The position numbers and the translations under genes were made by a program. From NCBI GenBank assembly GCA_964590225.1, contig CAZPWS010000031.1, forward strand, positions 1-38,852: DNA of 38,852 nucleotides. Direction: 5' to 3'. The notes under the pieces were generated by a model. The model worked only from the letters and a program-made list of their open reading frames with translations. It searched no databases and was not told where the DNA came from. Source of the stretch: JAEUSG01 sp964590225 (lineage in GTDB: Bacteria > Fibrobacterota > OXYB2-FULL-49-7 > JAEUSG01). The stretch's first letter is position 1. Each line of letters starts with the position of its first letter. Shown here piece by piece: positions 8,930 to 17,647 of this stretch.

Positions 8930-9739
8930 ATGGAACTTTTTAATTTGATCCTGAATGAATGCATTGATACTGCTCTTTACTGTTCAAAAAAAGGGTGGAC
9001 AGAGGGTAATGCCGGTAATATTTCTACAATTATCCCGGAAAATTGTTTCATCTCTCCCAAGCATAATGACGGCTGGAACAGACTGCCGACACAATTTTTG
9101 TCTCTTGCAAACCAACTAATTCTTTTCTCTGCCTCTGGCTCCATTTTTAGAAAGGCAAACTTACATCCAGACGAATCGTTTGGTATAATACAAATTAACG
9201 AAGATGGTTCCGCTTATAGGGCAATTTGGGGATTCGCTAATGGCGGGAAACCGACTTCTGAATGGGTTTCTCATCTTGGTATTCTTTCCTCTTCCCATAT
9301 TCCCATAAAAGTCAGCAAATCCGTTTTACATGCACATACCCCTTTTTTGACTGCTTTATGTAATTTGAAAGAAAATTTGTCAACAGCATCGCTTACAAGA
9401 TTAATCTGGGAGATGCATGGGGAATGCATGATGTTTCTTCCCGAAGGAATTGAGTTTATCCCTTTTGAGGTATCAGGAACTCAAAATCTTTACGAACCAA
9501 CTATTGTCTCTTTTGAACAAAAAGACATTGCTCTTTGGGAATATCACGGAGCGGTTGCTTGCGGCTCCTCTCTTTCTCTTGCGTTAGGAAAAATGGAAAT
9601 GTGTGAAAAAGCCGCAGCAAACTATTGCATGGTTATGTCGGCTGGCGGCTTTAAAAAAAAATTATCTCAAAAACAACTTCTTAAAATTGCTTCCTCTTTT
9701 TCTCTTTTACCTGAAAAATCGGCTTTAAAAAATGGCTAA
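8930..9739 (+). CDS. rhaD: Rhamnulose-1-phosphate aldolase (class II aldolase family)
   Basis: This zinc aldolase splits L-rhamnulose 1-phosphate into dihydroxyacetone phosphate and L-lactaldehyde. The 269-residue length and layout closely parallel E. coli RhaD (274 residues). Visible features are the KGWTEGNAGN N-terminal motif, 'ASGSIFRK', the catalytic Glu111 in PTSEW, zinc ligands H134 and H136 in LHAHTP, and H206 in YHGAVACG. These correspond to E117, H141, H143 and H212 of the E. coli enzyme. It follows the ABC genes by two bases and overlaps the SDR gene by eight. Rhamnose isomerase and rhamnulokinase are not in the window, but a GH106-like enzyme and a RhaS-like regulator lie about 19 kb away. 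Confidence 0.85.
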   Translation: MELFNLILNECIDTALYCSKKGWTEGNAGNISTIIPENCFISPKHNDGWNRLPTQFLSLANQLILFSASGSIFRKANLHPDESFGIIQINEDGSAYRAIWGFANGGKPTSEWVSHLGILSSSHIPIKVSKSVLHAHTPFLTALCNLKENLSTASLTRLIWEMHGECMMFLPEGIEFIPFEVSGTQNLYEPTIVSFEQKDIALWEYHGAVACGSSLSLALGKMEMCEKAAANYCMVMSAGGFKKKLSQKQLLKIASSFSLLPEKSALKNG

Positions 9740-10523
9740 AACTGCTTTAATAACTGGTGCATCAACCGGTATCGGTTTCGCGTTTGCTAAAGTTTGTGCA
9801 AAAAAGGGGTATAATCTGATTCTTGCTGCCCGAAATAAAGAACGACTTGAAGCACACAAATCTTTTTTGGAAACTGAATTTAGCATTTCTGTTACCATTT
9901 TTCCCGTTGATTTATCTGCTAAAGGGGGGGCTGAATCATTATACAATTTTTGTGTAAATCATTCACAAGTTGATGTTTTAATTAATAATGCCGGCATAGG
10001 CCAATATGGGTGTGCTTTGGAGACCTCACCAGAGCACGAATATTCAATGATGCAATTAAATATGTGTTCTCTTGTCGCTTTGACCAAATTATTTGGAAAA
10101 GATATGGTTTCCCGCGGAACAGGAAACATTGTTAATATCTCATCGATTGCCGCTTTTCTTCCTTTCCCTTATATGGCTGTATATGCTGCAACCAAGGCTT
10201 TTGTTTTATCGTACAGTAAAGCGCTGGCTTATGAATGTACAAAATATGGAGTTAAAGTTTCTACCGTTTGCCCCGGACCAGTAGCTACAGAATTTGAAAA
10301 AACCGCTGGAATGGAAGCTTCTAATCTTTTCAAACTTGTAAAGCCTCACACCGCTATGTTTATTGCTGAAAAATCAATAGATCCATGTTTAAAAGGAAAA
10401 ATAGTAGTAATTCCTGGCATGCTTAACAAATTAATAATATTAGCTGTTTCTTTTTTACCAAAATTTATAACCGCAAAATTTATTGCTTTTATAGCTTCTA
10501 AATCTAAAGTCGCAAAACAGTAA
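9732..10523 (+). CDS. Short-chain dehydrogenase/reductase (classical SDR)
   Basis: This 263-residue classical SDR has the cofactor motif TGASTGIG (8-15), NNAG (85-88) and a catalytic Ser138, Tyr151, Lys155 (YAATK). The core resembles the DltE-like oxidoreductases often annotated only as SDR family. The C-terminal ~50 residues are hydrophobic ('LIILAVSFLPKFITAKFIAF') and could associate with the membrane. The substrate is not predictable. The start overlaps the rhaD stop in ATGGCTAA, implying coupling; reduction of lactaldehyde or another sugar aldehyde is only a guess. It is the last gene of the plus-strand cluster and converges with the sigma54 activator gene across a 10-base gap with no clear terminator. 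Confidence 0.88.
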   Translation: MAKTALITGASTGIGFAFAKVCAKKGYNLILAARNKERLEAHKSFLETEFSISVTIFPVDLSAKGGAESLYNFCVNHSQVDVLINNAGIGQYGCALETSPEHEYSMMQLNMCSLVALTKLFGKDMVSRGTGNIVNISSIAAFLPFPYMAVYAATKAFVLSYSKALAYECTKYGVKVSTVCPGPVATEFEKTAGMEASNLFKLVKPHTAMFIAEKSIDPCLKGKIVVIPGMLNKLIILAVSFLPKFITAKFIAFIASKSKVAKQ

Positions 10524-10533
10524 TTCCAAACAT

Positions 10534-11910
10534 TTATTTCATCAATTTCCAGAGCGTAGTTCTTGATATGCCAAGTTTTTTTGCGAGAGCTCCCCGATTA
10601 TATTTTACTTCAAGCAATCCTTGTTCTATTTCTTCCTTTGTTGGATGCCTGCCTTTTTTTATTTCTTGATGCTGATGTGGTGCTTTAATATCTGTTTTTG
10701 GCTTCTCATTAAAATGAAACATACGCAAATGTTGTGGAAGTGAAAAAATTGTTATAATATTCTCTTTGCTCCTTACAAAGGCATGTTCTATGGCGTTTGC
10801 AAGTTCACGAATATTCCCTGGCCAGTTATAATCAAGGAGTAAAGCGAGAGCATCTTCATCGATTCGTTCTATTCTTTTTTTAGTTGCTGCCGAAAACTTG
10901 GTCATGAATGATTGTACAAGTAAAGGAATGTCGTCCTGCCGTTCGCGCAACGGTGGAACTTTTATTGGAATAACATTTAATCTGTAAAACAGATCTTCTC
11001 TGAATTTTCCTTCTTTAACGAGAAGAGCCAACTCTTTGTTGGTGGCAGCTATTATTCTAACATCTACTTTAATGGTCTTATTAGAGCCAACTCTTTCAAA
11101 ACTCTTTTCTTGCAGAACCCTTAACAGTTTCACCTGAACAAGAGGGGAGACATCCCCAATTTCGTCAAGGAAAAGTGTGCCGCCATCTGCAAATTCAAAC
11201 CGGCCCTCTTTATCTCCCACTGCTCCGGTAAAAGAGCCTCTCACATGGCCAAAAAGTTCCGATTCCAGAAGGGTCTCTGGTAGGGCTGAACAGTTGACTT
11301 TTACAAACGGCTTTTCCGCCCTGCTGCTTTTAAAATGGAGCGCATCTGCTATCAGCTCTTTTCCCGTCCCGCTTTCTCCGGAAATTAACACAGAGGCCGT
11401 ACTATCGGCAACTTCGTCTATTAATTCGTAGATATCGCGCATTTGACGGCTTTTACCTACCAGTTTCCCATATACATTTTGGCCAACTATTGTTTTTTTA
11501 AGCTGGAGCAACGCCTTTTCAGCACAAATCATTTCGGTAATATCAACTATACTTTCAAGTCCGCCGATAGCTTTACCAAATTTATCTTTTATCACAATTC
11601 CGTTACGGATAATATGTTTTTGTTTTCCATCCTTCGATTTACAAGTACAATGAACATCCTTGATGTAGCCTTTTTTGTAAAGTCCACAACCGCCAACATC
11701 GCCCTTACAAGGATAGGGGAAACAGGTTCCCGCCTCAATAAAACTACAGTGTTTCCCCAACGCCTCTTGTTCAGTGTAGCCGATAATCTCTTCTGCGCCA
11801 CGGCTCCAATAGAGAATCTTGCTTTCGAGATTTATTATAAAGACGCCGCCAATAAAATCATCGAATACTTTTGGAAAGGCTATATTTTTTACAATTTCTT
11901 CAAGGGTCAT
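10534..11910 (-). CDS. Sigma-54-dependent transcriptional activator with Cys-rich PAS sensor
   Basis: This 458-residue bacterial enhancer-binding protein has an N-terminal PAS domain (~10-130), a central AAA+ domain (~150-380) and a C-terminal Fis-type helix-turn-helix (~425-458). The AAA+ part shows Walker A GESGTGKE (178-185), the sigma54-contact loop as GSFTGA (225-230, where GAFTGA is most common) and Walker B GGTLFLDEIG (243-252). The PAS domain carries six cysteines (55, 63, 68, 75, 88, 90), a pattern suggesting metal, Fe-S or redox sensing, which is inference. There is no receiver domain, so it probably senses a signal directly. It is the last gene of the mnmG-to-htrA operon, 17 bases after htrA. 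Its target promoters are unknown. Confidence 0.93.
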   Translation of the reverse strand: MTLEEIVKNIAFPKVFDDFIGGVFIINLESKILYWSRGAEEIIGYTEQEALGKHCSFIEAGTCFPYPCKGDVGGCGLYKKGYIKDVHCTCKSKDGKQKHIIRNGIVIKDKFGKAIGGLESIVDITEMICAEKALLQLKKTIVGQNVYGKLVGKSRQMRDIYELIDEVADSTASVLISGESGTGKELIADALHFKSSRAEKPFVKVNCSALPETLLESELFGHVRGSFTGAVGDKEGRFEFADGGTLFLDEIGDVSPLVQVKLLRVLQEKSFERVGSNKTIKVDVRIIAATNKELALLVKEGKFREDLFYRLNVIPIKVPPLRERQDDIPLLVQSFMTKFSAATKKRIERIDEDALALLLDYNWPGNIRELANAIEHAFVRSKENIITIFSLPQHLRMFHFNEKPKTDIKAPHQHQEIKKGRHPTKEEIEQGLLEVKYNRGALAKKLGISRTTLWKLMK

Positions 11911-11927
11911 AAATACTACAAAGAATA

Positions 11928-13127
11928 TTATTCAACACCTTCCAAAAACAGTGAAACTACGAGCTCCTTTTTCTCTCTTATTATTGTTAACAAAACTAAA
12001 TCGCCCGGGAGGAGCTGGTTAAAAACTGTAGTTATTGAAAGCTGATCTATAATTTCGCTGCCATTTGCTTTTATTATAACATCACCTACTTTTAAACCCG
12101 CTTTAGCTCCGGGACTATTTTTTGCAACACCATTAATTATTACCCCTTTTGTACTTTTAAGACCAAGACTTCCAGAAATATGGGGTGTCAGATTTTGTAT
12201 AGAAATCCCCGTATAAAAAGAACGAATTTTACCATATTTAAGAATTTCTCTAAGCGTCTTCATTGCCCTACTCGCCGGGATCGCAAATCCAACGCCAACA
12301 CTGCCTTGTTGATTAGGTGAAAGAATAAATGTGTTAATGCCTATAAGTTCACCTAAACAATTTATTAGGGCCCCGCCACTATTGCCAGGATTAATAGCGG
12401 CATCTGTTTGAATCATATTGGTATATTTTATTCCGCTTTGGCGGGTGAATTCTCTGCCATATGCGCTAATTACACCCGAAGTAACCGTAGGACGGTTATC
12501 TTTTATAAGCGCACCAAATGGATTTCCTATTGCAACCGCCCATTCACCGATGTAAAGGCTATCGTTCGTTGCTACTTTAATTGCAGGCAATCCATTTCCT
12601 TCTATTTTTATTATTGCAAGATCTGTGTAAAGGTCTGCGCCAAGTAATTTCCCCTCAAATTGCTTACCATCCGGTAAATGGACCTCTATTTTACTTGCGT
12701 TTTCGACAACATGATAATTGGTAATAATATGCCCTTTGTCTGTGAAAATAACCCCCGATCCCATGGACCTGTACTCATTTACGGCGGGAGGGAAAAACTG
12801 TCTAAAAAAGGGGTCTTCAAAGAAAGGATTATTAATTACTCTAATTTGTGTAACACCAATAAAAACTACAGATTTTGATGCTTCGTTAATTGCTCTAACC
12901 ATACTGTTGTTTCGTGAAATTGCTGATTGCTCTTCTATCCCAAAATTAACCTTACGGATGCTGTCTGTATTTACAGTCTCTCTCTGTGGTTGTGGATAAA
13001 TGGTCTTGCCTGCGAAATCCTCATCCACCCGTGGCTCGTTTGTGTTGATAATTAACTGTTTGTGGACAATCCACCCAGAAAAAAAGAAAAATGAGGCAAA
13101 AAGAAAAACCTTTAAAAAACGTATCAT
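11928..13127 (-). CDS. HtrA/DegS-like membrane-anchored serine protease with one PDZ domain
   Basis: This 399-residue periplasmic quality-control protease has an N-terminal hydrophobic anchor (~5-20), a trypsin-like domain and a single C-terminal PDZ domain (~300-395). The catalytic triad is visible as His139 (ITNYHV), Asp169 (YTDLAII) and Ser250 (NPGNSGGAL). One PDZ domain plus an uncleaved-looking anchor matches DegS organisation rather than DegP, which has two PDZ domains. A role in sensing envelope stress is therefore plausible but unproven, and no anti-sigma factor target is nearby. Its ATG overlaps the bactofilin stop by one base, and a sigma54 activator follows in the same operon. Confidence 0.93.
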   Translation of the reverse strand: MIRFLKVFLFASFFFFSGWIVHKQLIINTNEPRVDEDFAGKTIYPQPQRETVNTDSIRKVNFGIEEQSAISRNNSMVRAINEASKSVVFIGVTQIRVINNPFFEDPFFRQFFPPAVNEYRSMGSGVIFTDKGHIITNYHVVENASKIEVHLPDGKQFEGKLLGADLYTDLAIIKIEGNGLPAIKVATNDSLYIGEWAVAIGNPFGALIKDNRPTVTSGVISAYGREFTRQSGIKYTNMIQTDAAINPGNSGGALINCLGELIGINTFILSPNQQGSVGVGFAIPASRAMKTLREILKYGKIRSFYTGISIQNLTPHISGSLGLKSTKGVIINGVAKNSPGAKAGLKVGDVIIKANGSEIIDQLSITTVFNQLLPGDLVLLTIIREKKELVVSLFLEGVE

Positions 13128-13462
13128 CAGTTGTTTTCTTTATTCATACTGCAGTTCCCTTTAAAAACTGCTCCTTCGTGCAAAATAAGATCCTTCGTTT
13201 GAATGTCTCCTGTAACCTGTGCCTTTTCCTCAAGCTCAATTTTTTCAATAGCTTTGAGGTTACCCAAAACCTTTCCGTTGATTTTTGCATTCGTAACTAC
13301 TACCTCAGCATCTAAAATGCCATTTTCTTCAAGGATAAGATTGCCATTAACTTGAACCTTGCCTTTTATTGTTCCTTCTACCCTTATATCGTGGTTGGAA
13401 ATTAAAATTCCTTCGAACGAAGCCCCTTCGCCAATAATTGTGTTTATAATTTTTGATTGCAT
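13127..13462 (-). CDS. Bactofilin (polymer-forming cytoskeletal protein)
   Basis: This 111-residue bactofilin (DUF583) is a small protein that polymerises into beta-helical filaments without nucleotide and scaffolds cell-shape or chromosome-segregation machinery. The repeating short beta-strand pattern is evident ('IRVEGTIKGKVQVNGNLIL', then 'AEVVVTNAKINGKVLGN', then 'IELEEKAQVTGDI'). Flanking tails are short, as in the family. It sits directly downstream of parB with a 33-base gap and overlaps htrA by one base. In Myxococcus xanthus, bactofilins organise ParABS components at the poles, so the linkage suggests a similar role here (inference). Confidence 0.92.
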   Translation of the reverse strand: MQSKIINTIIGEGASFEGILISNHDIRVEGTIKGKVQVNGNLILEENGILDAEVVVTNAKINGKVLGNLKAIEKIELEEKAQVTGDIQTKDLILHEGAVFKGNCSMNKENN

Positions 13463-13495
13463 TTTTCTCCCAGAAATTTCTTTACCAATAAAATT

Positions 13496-14398
13496 TTATA
13501 TAGAAACAAATTTATCGGCAATTCTATTTAAATCTGAGTTATCAATAAAGTGAATTATCAATTTGCCTTTGTTCCCGTTTTGTTGTATTTCTACTTTAGT
13601 TTTAAACAATTCGGTTAACTTATCCACAAATTCAGCCATATTTGGGTCCGTTACCTTTTTTGTTTCTTTAGTTATTTGCCTTTTTTCTTCTTTAGCTCCA
13701 GCAACTATCTGTTCTATCTGTCTTACACTTAGCCCTTCGTTGACTATTTTCTCTAACAGTGCTAATTGTTTCGCTTCATTTTCTCCGGCAAGAAGGGCGC
13801 GAGCATGTCCGGAAGATATTTTTTTCTCTTTAAGCGCCAAAATTACTTTTTCGGGCAATTTTAATAGGCGAAGAGTATTGCTAACAAAAGACCTGCTTTT
13901 GCCTGTATCCTCTGCCAGTTTTTCGTGTGTATAGTTAAACTGAGTTATTAATTCCTGATATCCAAGTGCTATTTCGTAATCGTTAAGGTCGGAACGGATC
14001 TGATTTTCTACTAAGGCAAGTATTTGCATTTCACGGTCTGATACTTTTTCCCTAATTACAGCAGGAATTTCAGATAGTTTTAAATTCCGAACGGCTCGAA
14101 GTCTTCTTTCTCCCGAGACCAGCTCATACTGTCCCTTAGATTTTCTGACAATTACCGGCTCCAAGACCCCATGTTTAGAAATGGAATTAGAGAGTTCTTT
14201 AAGATCGTCCTCGTCGAATTGCTCACGAGGCTGATAGGGGTTTGCACTTATTAAAGAGACCGGCAGCATAAAATAGCCCGTTGTTTCACGGGAAACGGAG
14301 CCGGCCTCTTTTTCTACTCGATGTAATTCTACCGCCTCTTCAGAAATAAGCGCTTTTAAGCCTCTATGCAAGGCCTGTCTGTTTTTTTTGTCTGTCAT
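13496..14398 (-). CDS. parB: Chromosome-partitioning protein ParB (Spo0J)
   Basis: This 300-residue ParB is a CTP-dependent clamp that loads at parS and spreads on origin DNA. It has the N-terminal CTPase domain with GERRLRA in its conserved place (~116-122), followed by ENQIRSDLNDYEIALGY. The central helix-turn-helix (LAEDTGKSRSFVSNTLRLLKLP) recognises parS and a C-terminal dimerisation domain ends the protein. Residues VSRET near position 35 are encoded by a near-perfect parS sequence, as in Bacillus spo0J. It follows parA by six bases. A perfect parS lies ~3.2 kb away at the start of mnmG, so a full ParABS system is present. Confidence 0.95.
   Translation of the reverse strand: MTDKKNRQALHRGLKALISEEAVELHRVEKEAGSVSRETTGYFMLPVSLISANPYQPREQFDEDDLKELSNSISKHGVLEPVIVRKSKGQYELVSGERRLRAVRNLKLSEIPAVIREKVSDREMQILALVENQIRSDLNDYEIALGYQELITQFNYTHEKLAEDTGKSRSFVSNTLRLLKLPEKVILALKEKKISSGHARALLAGENEAKQLALLEKIVNEGLSVRQIEQIVAGAKEEKRQITKETKKVTDPNMAEFVDKLTELFKTKVEIQQNGNKGKLIIHFIDNSDLNRIADKFVSI
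14282..14297. promoter_or_regulatory. parS-like site inside parB
   Basis: The 16-mer TGTTTCACGGGAAACG matches the canonical parS palindrome TGTTTCACGTGAAACA at 14 of 16 positions. It lies in the parB coding region, where it encodes VSRET on the minus strand, the same placement as the parS within spo0J of B. subtilis. The central palindrome is broken by one change, so binding may be weaker than at the perfect site at 17640. Confidence 0.6.
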
Positions 14399-14404
14399 TC
14401 TGTT

Positions 14405-15202
14405 TTAATTTTCTGTTTTATTCCTGTTAATAATTTCTTCAGCAAGCTGAAAATAATCCTCCGCGCCGGACGAAACAATATCATAGGCCAAGATTGGTTC
14501 TCCCATACTGGGAGCTTCCGATAATTTAACATTTCTCCGTATTGGATTTGCAAAAACCTTTTCCTTAAAGTAATCCCTTACATCTTGCGCAACCTGCTTT
14601 GATAAATTTAATCGGTTATCGTACATTGTTAATAGTGCCCCTTCTATTTGAAGCGAACTGTTAACTGTTTTTTGAACCGTTCTTATTGTTGACAATAGCT
14701 CGGCCAAGCCTTCAAGTGCGAAAAATTCACACTGAATGGGTATAAGAACAGAGTCGGACGCCGCAAGAGCATTAAGCGTTAATAGAGAAAGTGAAGGCGG
14801 ACAATCTATGATAATGAAATCATATCTGTTTCTAATTTTTTCGATGGAAGATTTAAGCTTATACTCCCTTGCGATCATTTTGAAAAGCTCATACTCCGCG
14901 CTAACAAGATCGTTATTTGACGGAATAATATCAATATATTTATTTACATTTGTATATGAAGGTTGCCGAATAATTTCTGTTATTGAAGCTTCGCTTATGT
15001 CCTCTGTTATAATGAAGTCATAAACTGATTTATCAATTTCACGCTTGTTGAGCCCCATCCCCGTAGTGGCATTCCCTTGGGAATCGATATCTATTAGTAA
15101 AGTTTTTCGCTCAAGGACAGATAGGGAAGCGGCCAAATTAACGGCAGTTGTTGTTTTACCAACGCCCCCCTTTTGATTAACAACAGATATTATTTTAGCC
15201 AT
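14405..15202 (-). CDS. parA: Chromosome-partitioning ATPase ParA (Soj)
   Basis: This 265-residue deviant-Walker ATPase dimerises on DNA with ATP and is released by ParB, driving origin segregation. The deviant Walker A is KGGVGKTTT (11-19) with the signature first lysine. The switch region IIIDCPPSLSLLTLNAL (~110-126) and 'LIPIQCEFFALEGLAEL' are typical. It lacks the N-terminal HTH of plasmid type Ia ParA proteins, as expected for chromosomal Soj. It sits between rsmG (8-base gap) and parB (6-base gap), the classical arrangement beside the origin. Confidence 0.95.
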   Translation of the reverse strand: MAKIISVVNQKGGVGKTTTAVNLAASLSVLERKTLLIDIDSQGNATTGMGLNKREIDKSVYDFIITEDISEASITEIIRQPSYTNVNKYIDIIPSNNDLVSAEYELFKMIAREYKLKSSIEKIRNRYDFIIIDCPPSLSLLTLNALAASDSVLIPIQCEFFALEGLAELLSTIRTVQKTVNSSLQIEGALLTMYDNRLNLSKQVAQDVRDYFKEKVFANPIRRNVKLSEAPSMGEPILAYDIVSSGAEDYFQLAEEIINRNKTEN

Positions 15203-15210
15203 AATTGAGT

Positions 15211-15816
15211 TTAGTCTAATATAGATTTTTTTAACATTGAAAAAGAAATAATATTCCTCTGTACGCCACTTTTTAGTTTATAAACAAAGTTATCCACATT
15301 TTCTATTAATACGCTTAAGTTCTGCTCCATTTTATTTATCTCATTCTCTGATAATGCGTTATATGAAATAATCATGCTCTTTTTTTTAAGCATGGGGAGG
15401 GCCTTTTCCACAAATTGTTCATTACACTTAAACGCTCTTGAAATGGCAATATCTGCTGTTTCAAGAAAGCCCAAAGCCGCTTCTTCTATCCGCTTATTAT
15501 GAATTGTCACATTGTCGAGTTTAAGTTTATTTACCACTGTTTCAAGAAAGAGCGCTTTTTTGTATATGGATTCAAATCCATGAAAAATTGTTTTCTTTTT
15601 TAGCACCGCCAGAGGGATAAGAGGAAATCCATTCCCACTTCCCAAATCAACAACTGTTAATTTTTCCCCTATTTTCTCCGAAGCTCTTATCGAATCTTCT
15701 AAATGCTTTTCTACAATTACAGGAATCTCCCTCTTTGAAATAAGGTTTATTTTCTCATTCCATTTTAATAGTTCTTCAATAAAAAGCGTTAGCAATAGAT
15801 CTGAGGTTTTATCCAT
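15211..15816 (-). CDS. rsmG: 16S rRNA (guanine-N7) methyltransferase RsmG (GidB)
   Basis: This 201-residue SAM-dependent methyltransferase modifies G527 (E. coli numbering) of 16S rRNA. The SAM-binding motif VDLGSGNGFPLIPLA (~56-70) and the N-terminal 'KWNEKINLISKRE' block are characteristic. The ATG is embedded in the end of mnmG in the 8-base overlap ATGGATAA, so translation is probably coupled. The mnmG-rsmG-parA-parB order is conserved in many bacteria. Confidence 0.95.
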   Translation of the reverse strand: MDKTSDLLLTLFIEELLKWNEKINLISKREIPVIVEKHLEDSIRASEKIGEKLTVVDLGSGNGFPLIPLAVLKKKTIFHGFESIYKKALFLETVVNKLKLDNVTIHNKRIEEAALGFLETADIAISRAFKCNEQFVEKALPMLKKKSMIISYNALSENEINKMEQNLSVLIENVDNFVYKLKSGVQRNIISFSMLKKSILD

Positions 15817-17647
15817 TTTTTAATGCAATCATTAGTACCACCATATCTGCCGGCGTAATTCCAGAAATCCGAGATGCCTGACCAAGAGTTAACGGGCGGA
15901 CAATCGACAATTTTTCTTTTGCCTCTATTGATAAACTGTTACAATTGTTGTAATCAAAGCCGAAGGGGATTTTTTTCTCTTCGGTTTTTTCGAATTCTTT
16001 AACAAGATCCGCTTCTTTCAATAAATATCCTTCATATTTAATATAAATCTCTATTCTCATCCACTCTTCTTCGCTAAAAGATAGCTCATTTTGAAAAATG
16101 TTTTTTATCTCTCTGTATGTAATTTCCGGCCTTTTTAATAATACAGCCGCTCTTGTATTTTCTTTTGTATTAAAAAATGTTTTTTCAATTTTTGTCTCTT
16201 TTAGTATTTCTATTCCTTGATATATGCGGTTTATTGTCTTTTTTCTCTCTTCATAGTAATGATTATTTATGAGATTAAGTTTTTTGCTTTTTTCTAGAAG
16301 CCGTTCATCGGCATTATCCTGCCTAAGTAAAAGGCGAAATTCTGCCCGAGAAGTAAACATCCTATATGGCTCTTCTGTTCCTTTTGTAACAAGATCATCT
16401 ATTAGAATTCCAATGTACGCTTCCGATCGTTTAAGAATTAATGGTTCTTTCCCCAATATTTTTAAGGAACTATTAATACCGGCTATTAATCCTTGAGCTG
16501 CTGCTTCTTCGTATCCAGAAGTGCCATTTAACTGGCCTGCAAAATAAAGAGACGGGACTATTTTTGACTCAAGAGTTGGGAACAATTGAGTCGGGGGAAA
16601 GTAGTCATATTCAATAGCGTAAGCAGGCTTCACCATTTCACACTCTTCTAGCCCTGGAATAGTTTTTAACAGTTTTCTTTGGAACTCTTCTGGAAAACAG
16701 TTCGAAAAACCATTTAGATATATTTCTTCTGAGTTATACCCCTCTGGTTCTATAAAAAGTTGATGGGACTCTTTATTTGGAAAATTTTTCAACTTTGTCT
16801 CTATTGATGGACAATACCTTGGCCCTATCGATTTAATTATTCCAGACGCCATTGGAGAAAAGTGAAAGTTATTTAAGATTAAATTATGTGTCGTTTCCGT
16901 TGTTCTTGTTATATGACAACTAATTTGTGGTAGAGAAAGAGTGTTTGTAGCATAGGAAAAAAAAGAGGGCTCTTCGTCTCCTTTTTGCTCTTGTAAAATT
17001 GTATAGTTTATAGAATCCCTTTTTATTCTTGCAGGTGTTCCTGTTTTTAATCGCAGCGAACGAATCCCTGAAGAAAGTAAGGAGTCTGTTAAACCTGTGG
17101 CTGCCTCATCCCCTAGCCTTCCAGCAGAAATTTTTTGATTTCCTATTCTAATAAGCCCGTTTAAAAAGGTTCCGCAGCATAAAATTACAGCTTTAGAAAA
17201 GATTTTATTATCTCTTTCTGTTGTAACACCAATACAATTTCCTCTTTCATCCTTGATTATACCAATAACGGAATCTTCTAATATTTCTGTGTTTTCGAAT
17301 TCCGCAATAAGTTTTGAGGAAAGTTTAGGATATTCTTCTTTATCTACTTGTGCTCTTGGACCCCAAACGGCAGCCCCTTTACTTTTATTAAGCATTCGAA
17401 ATTGGATACCCACTTTATCTGCAATAATTCCCATAAGACCACCTAAAACATCAATCTCTTTTACTATGTGCCCTTTCGCAAGACCACCAATTGCAGGGTT
17501 ACATGATAATTTAGATATTTGGTCTTTTTTATGTGTTATAATTAAACATTGTAATCCAAAAGAAGATATTGCTTTTACAGCTTCTAATGCAGCATGGCCT
17601 CCACCAACTATTATAATATCAAAATTTGTATTTATGTTTTGTTTCAC
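15809..17647 (-). CDS. mnmG: tRNA uridine 5-carboxymethylaminomethyl modification enzyme MnmG (GidA)
   Basis: This 612-residue FAD protein works with MnmE to modify wobble uridine 34 of certain tRNAs. Near the N-terminus GGGHAALEA is the FAD-binding loop; the usual sequence is GGGHAGxEA, so one glycine is replaced by alanine. GPRYCPSIETK contains the conserved cysteine region, and the C-terminal MnmE-interaction domain ends in 'ISGITPADMVVLMIALK'. The chosen start is a GTG inside the perfect parS palindrome; no ATG or convincing Shine-Dalgarno is seen upstream. It heads the minus-strand operon. The partner gene mnmE, often close to yidC, is not in the window. Confidence 0.95.
   Translation of the reverse strand: MKQNINTNFDIIIVGGGHAALEAVKAISSFGLQCLIITHKKDQISKLSCNPAIGGLAKGHIVKEIDVLGGLMGIIADKVGIQFRMLNKSKGAAVWGPRAQVDKEEYPKLSSKLIAEFENTEILEDSVIGIIKDERGNCIGVTTERDNKIFSKAVILCCGTFLNGLIRIGNQKISAGRLGDEAATGLTDSLLSSGIRSLRLKTGTPARIKRDSINYTILQEQKGDEEPSFFSYATNTLSLPQISCHITRTTETTHNLILNNFHFSPMASGIIKSIGPRYCPSIETKLKNFPNKESHQLFIEPEGYNSEEIYLNGFSNCFPEEFQRKLLKTIPGLEECEMVKPAYAIEYDYFPPTQLFPTLESKIVPSLYFAGQLNGTSGYEEAAAQGLIAGINSSLKILGKEPLILKRSEAYIGILIDDLVTKGTEEPYRMFTSRAEFRLLLRQDNADERLLEKSKKLNLINNHYYEERKKTINRIYQGIEILKETKIEKTFFNTKENTRAAVLLKRPEITYREIKNIFQNELSFSEEEWMRIEIYIKYEGYLLKEADLVKEFEKTEEKKIPFGFDYNNCNSLSIEAKEKLSIVRPLTLGQASRISGITPADMVVLMIALKNG

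Noticed and set aside
9925..9931. Run of seven G in the SDR gene as a phase-variation tract
   Set aside because: Short, within an intact frame and not in a surface or regulatory gene; probably incidental.
11443..12045. 200-codon plus-strand open frame across the sigma54 activator and htrA junction
   Set aside because: Both minus-strand genes are clear family members; the plus frame is antisense to them and shows no domain.
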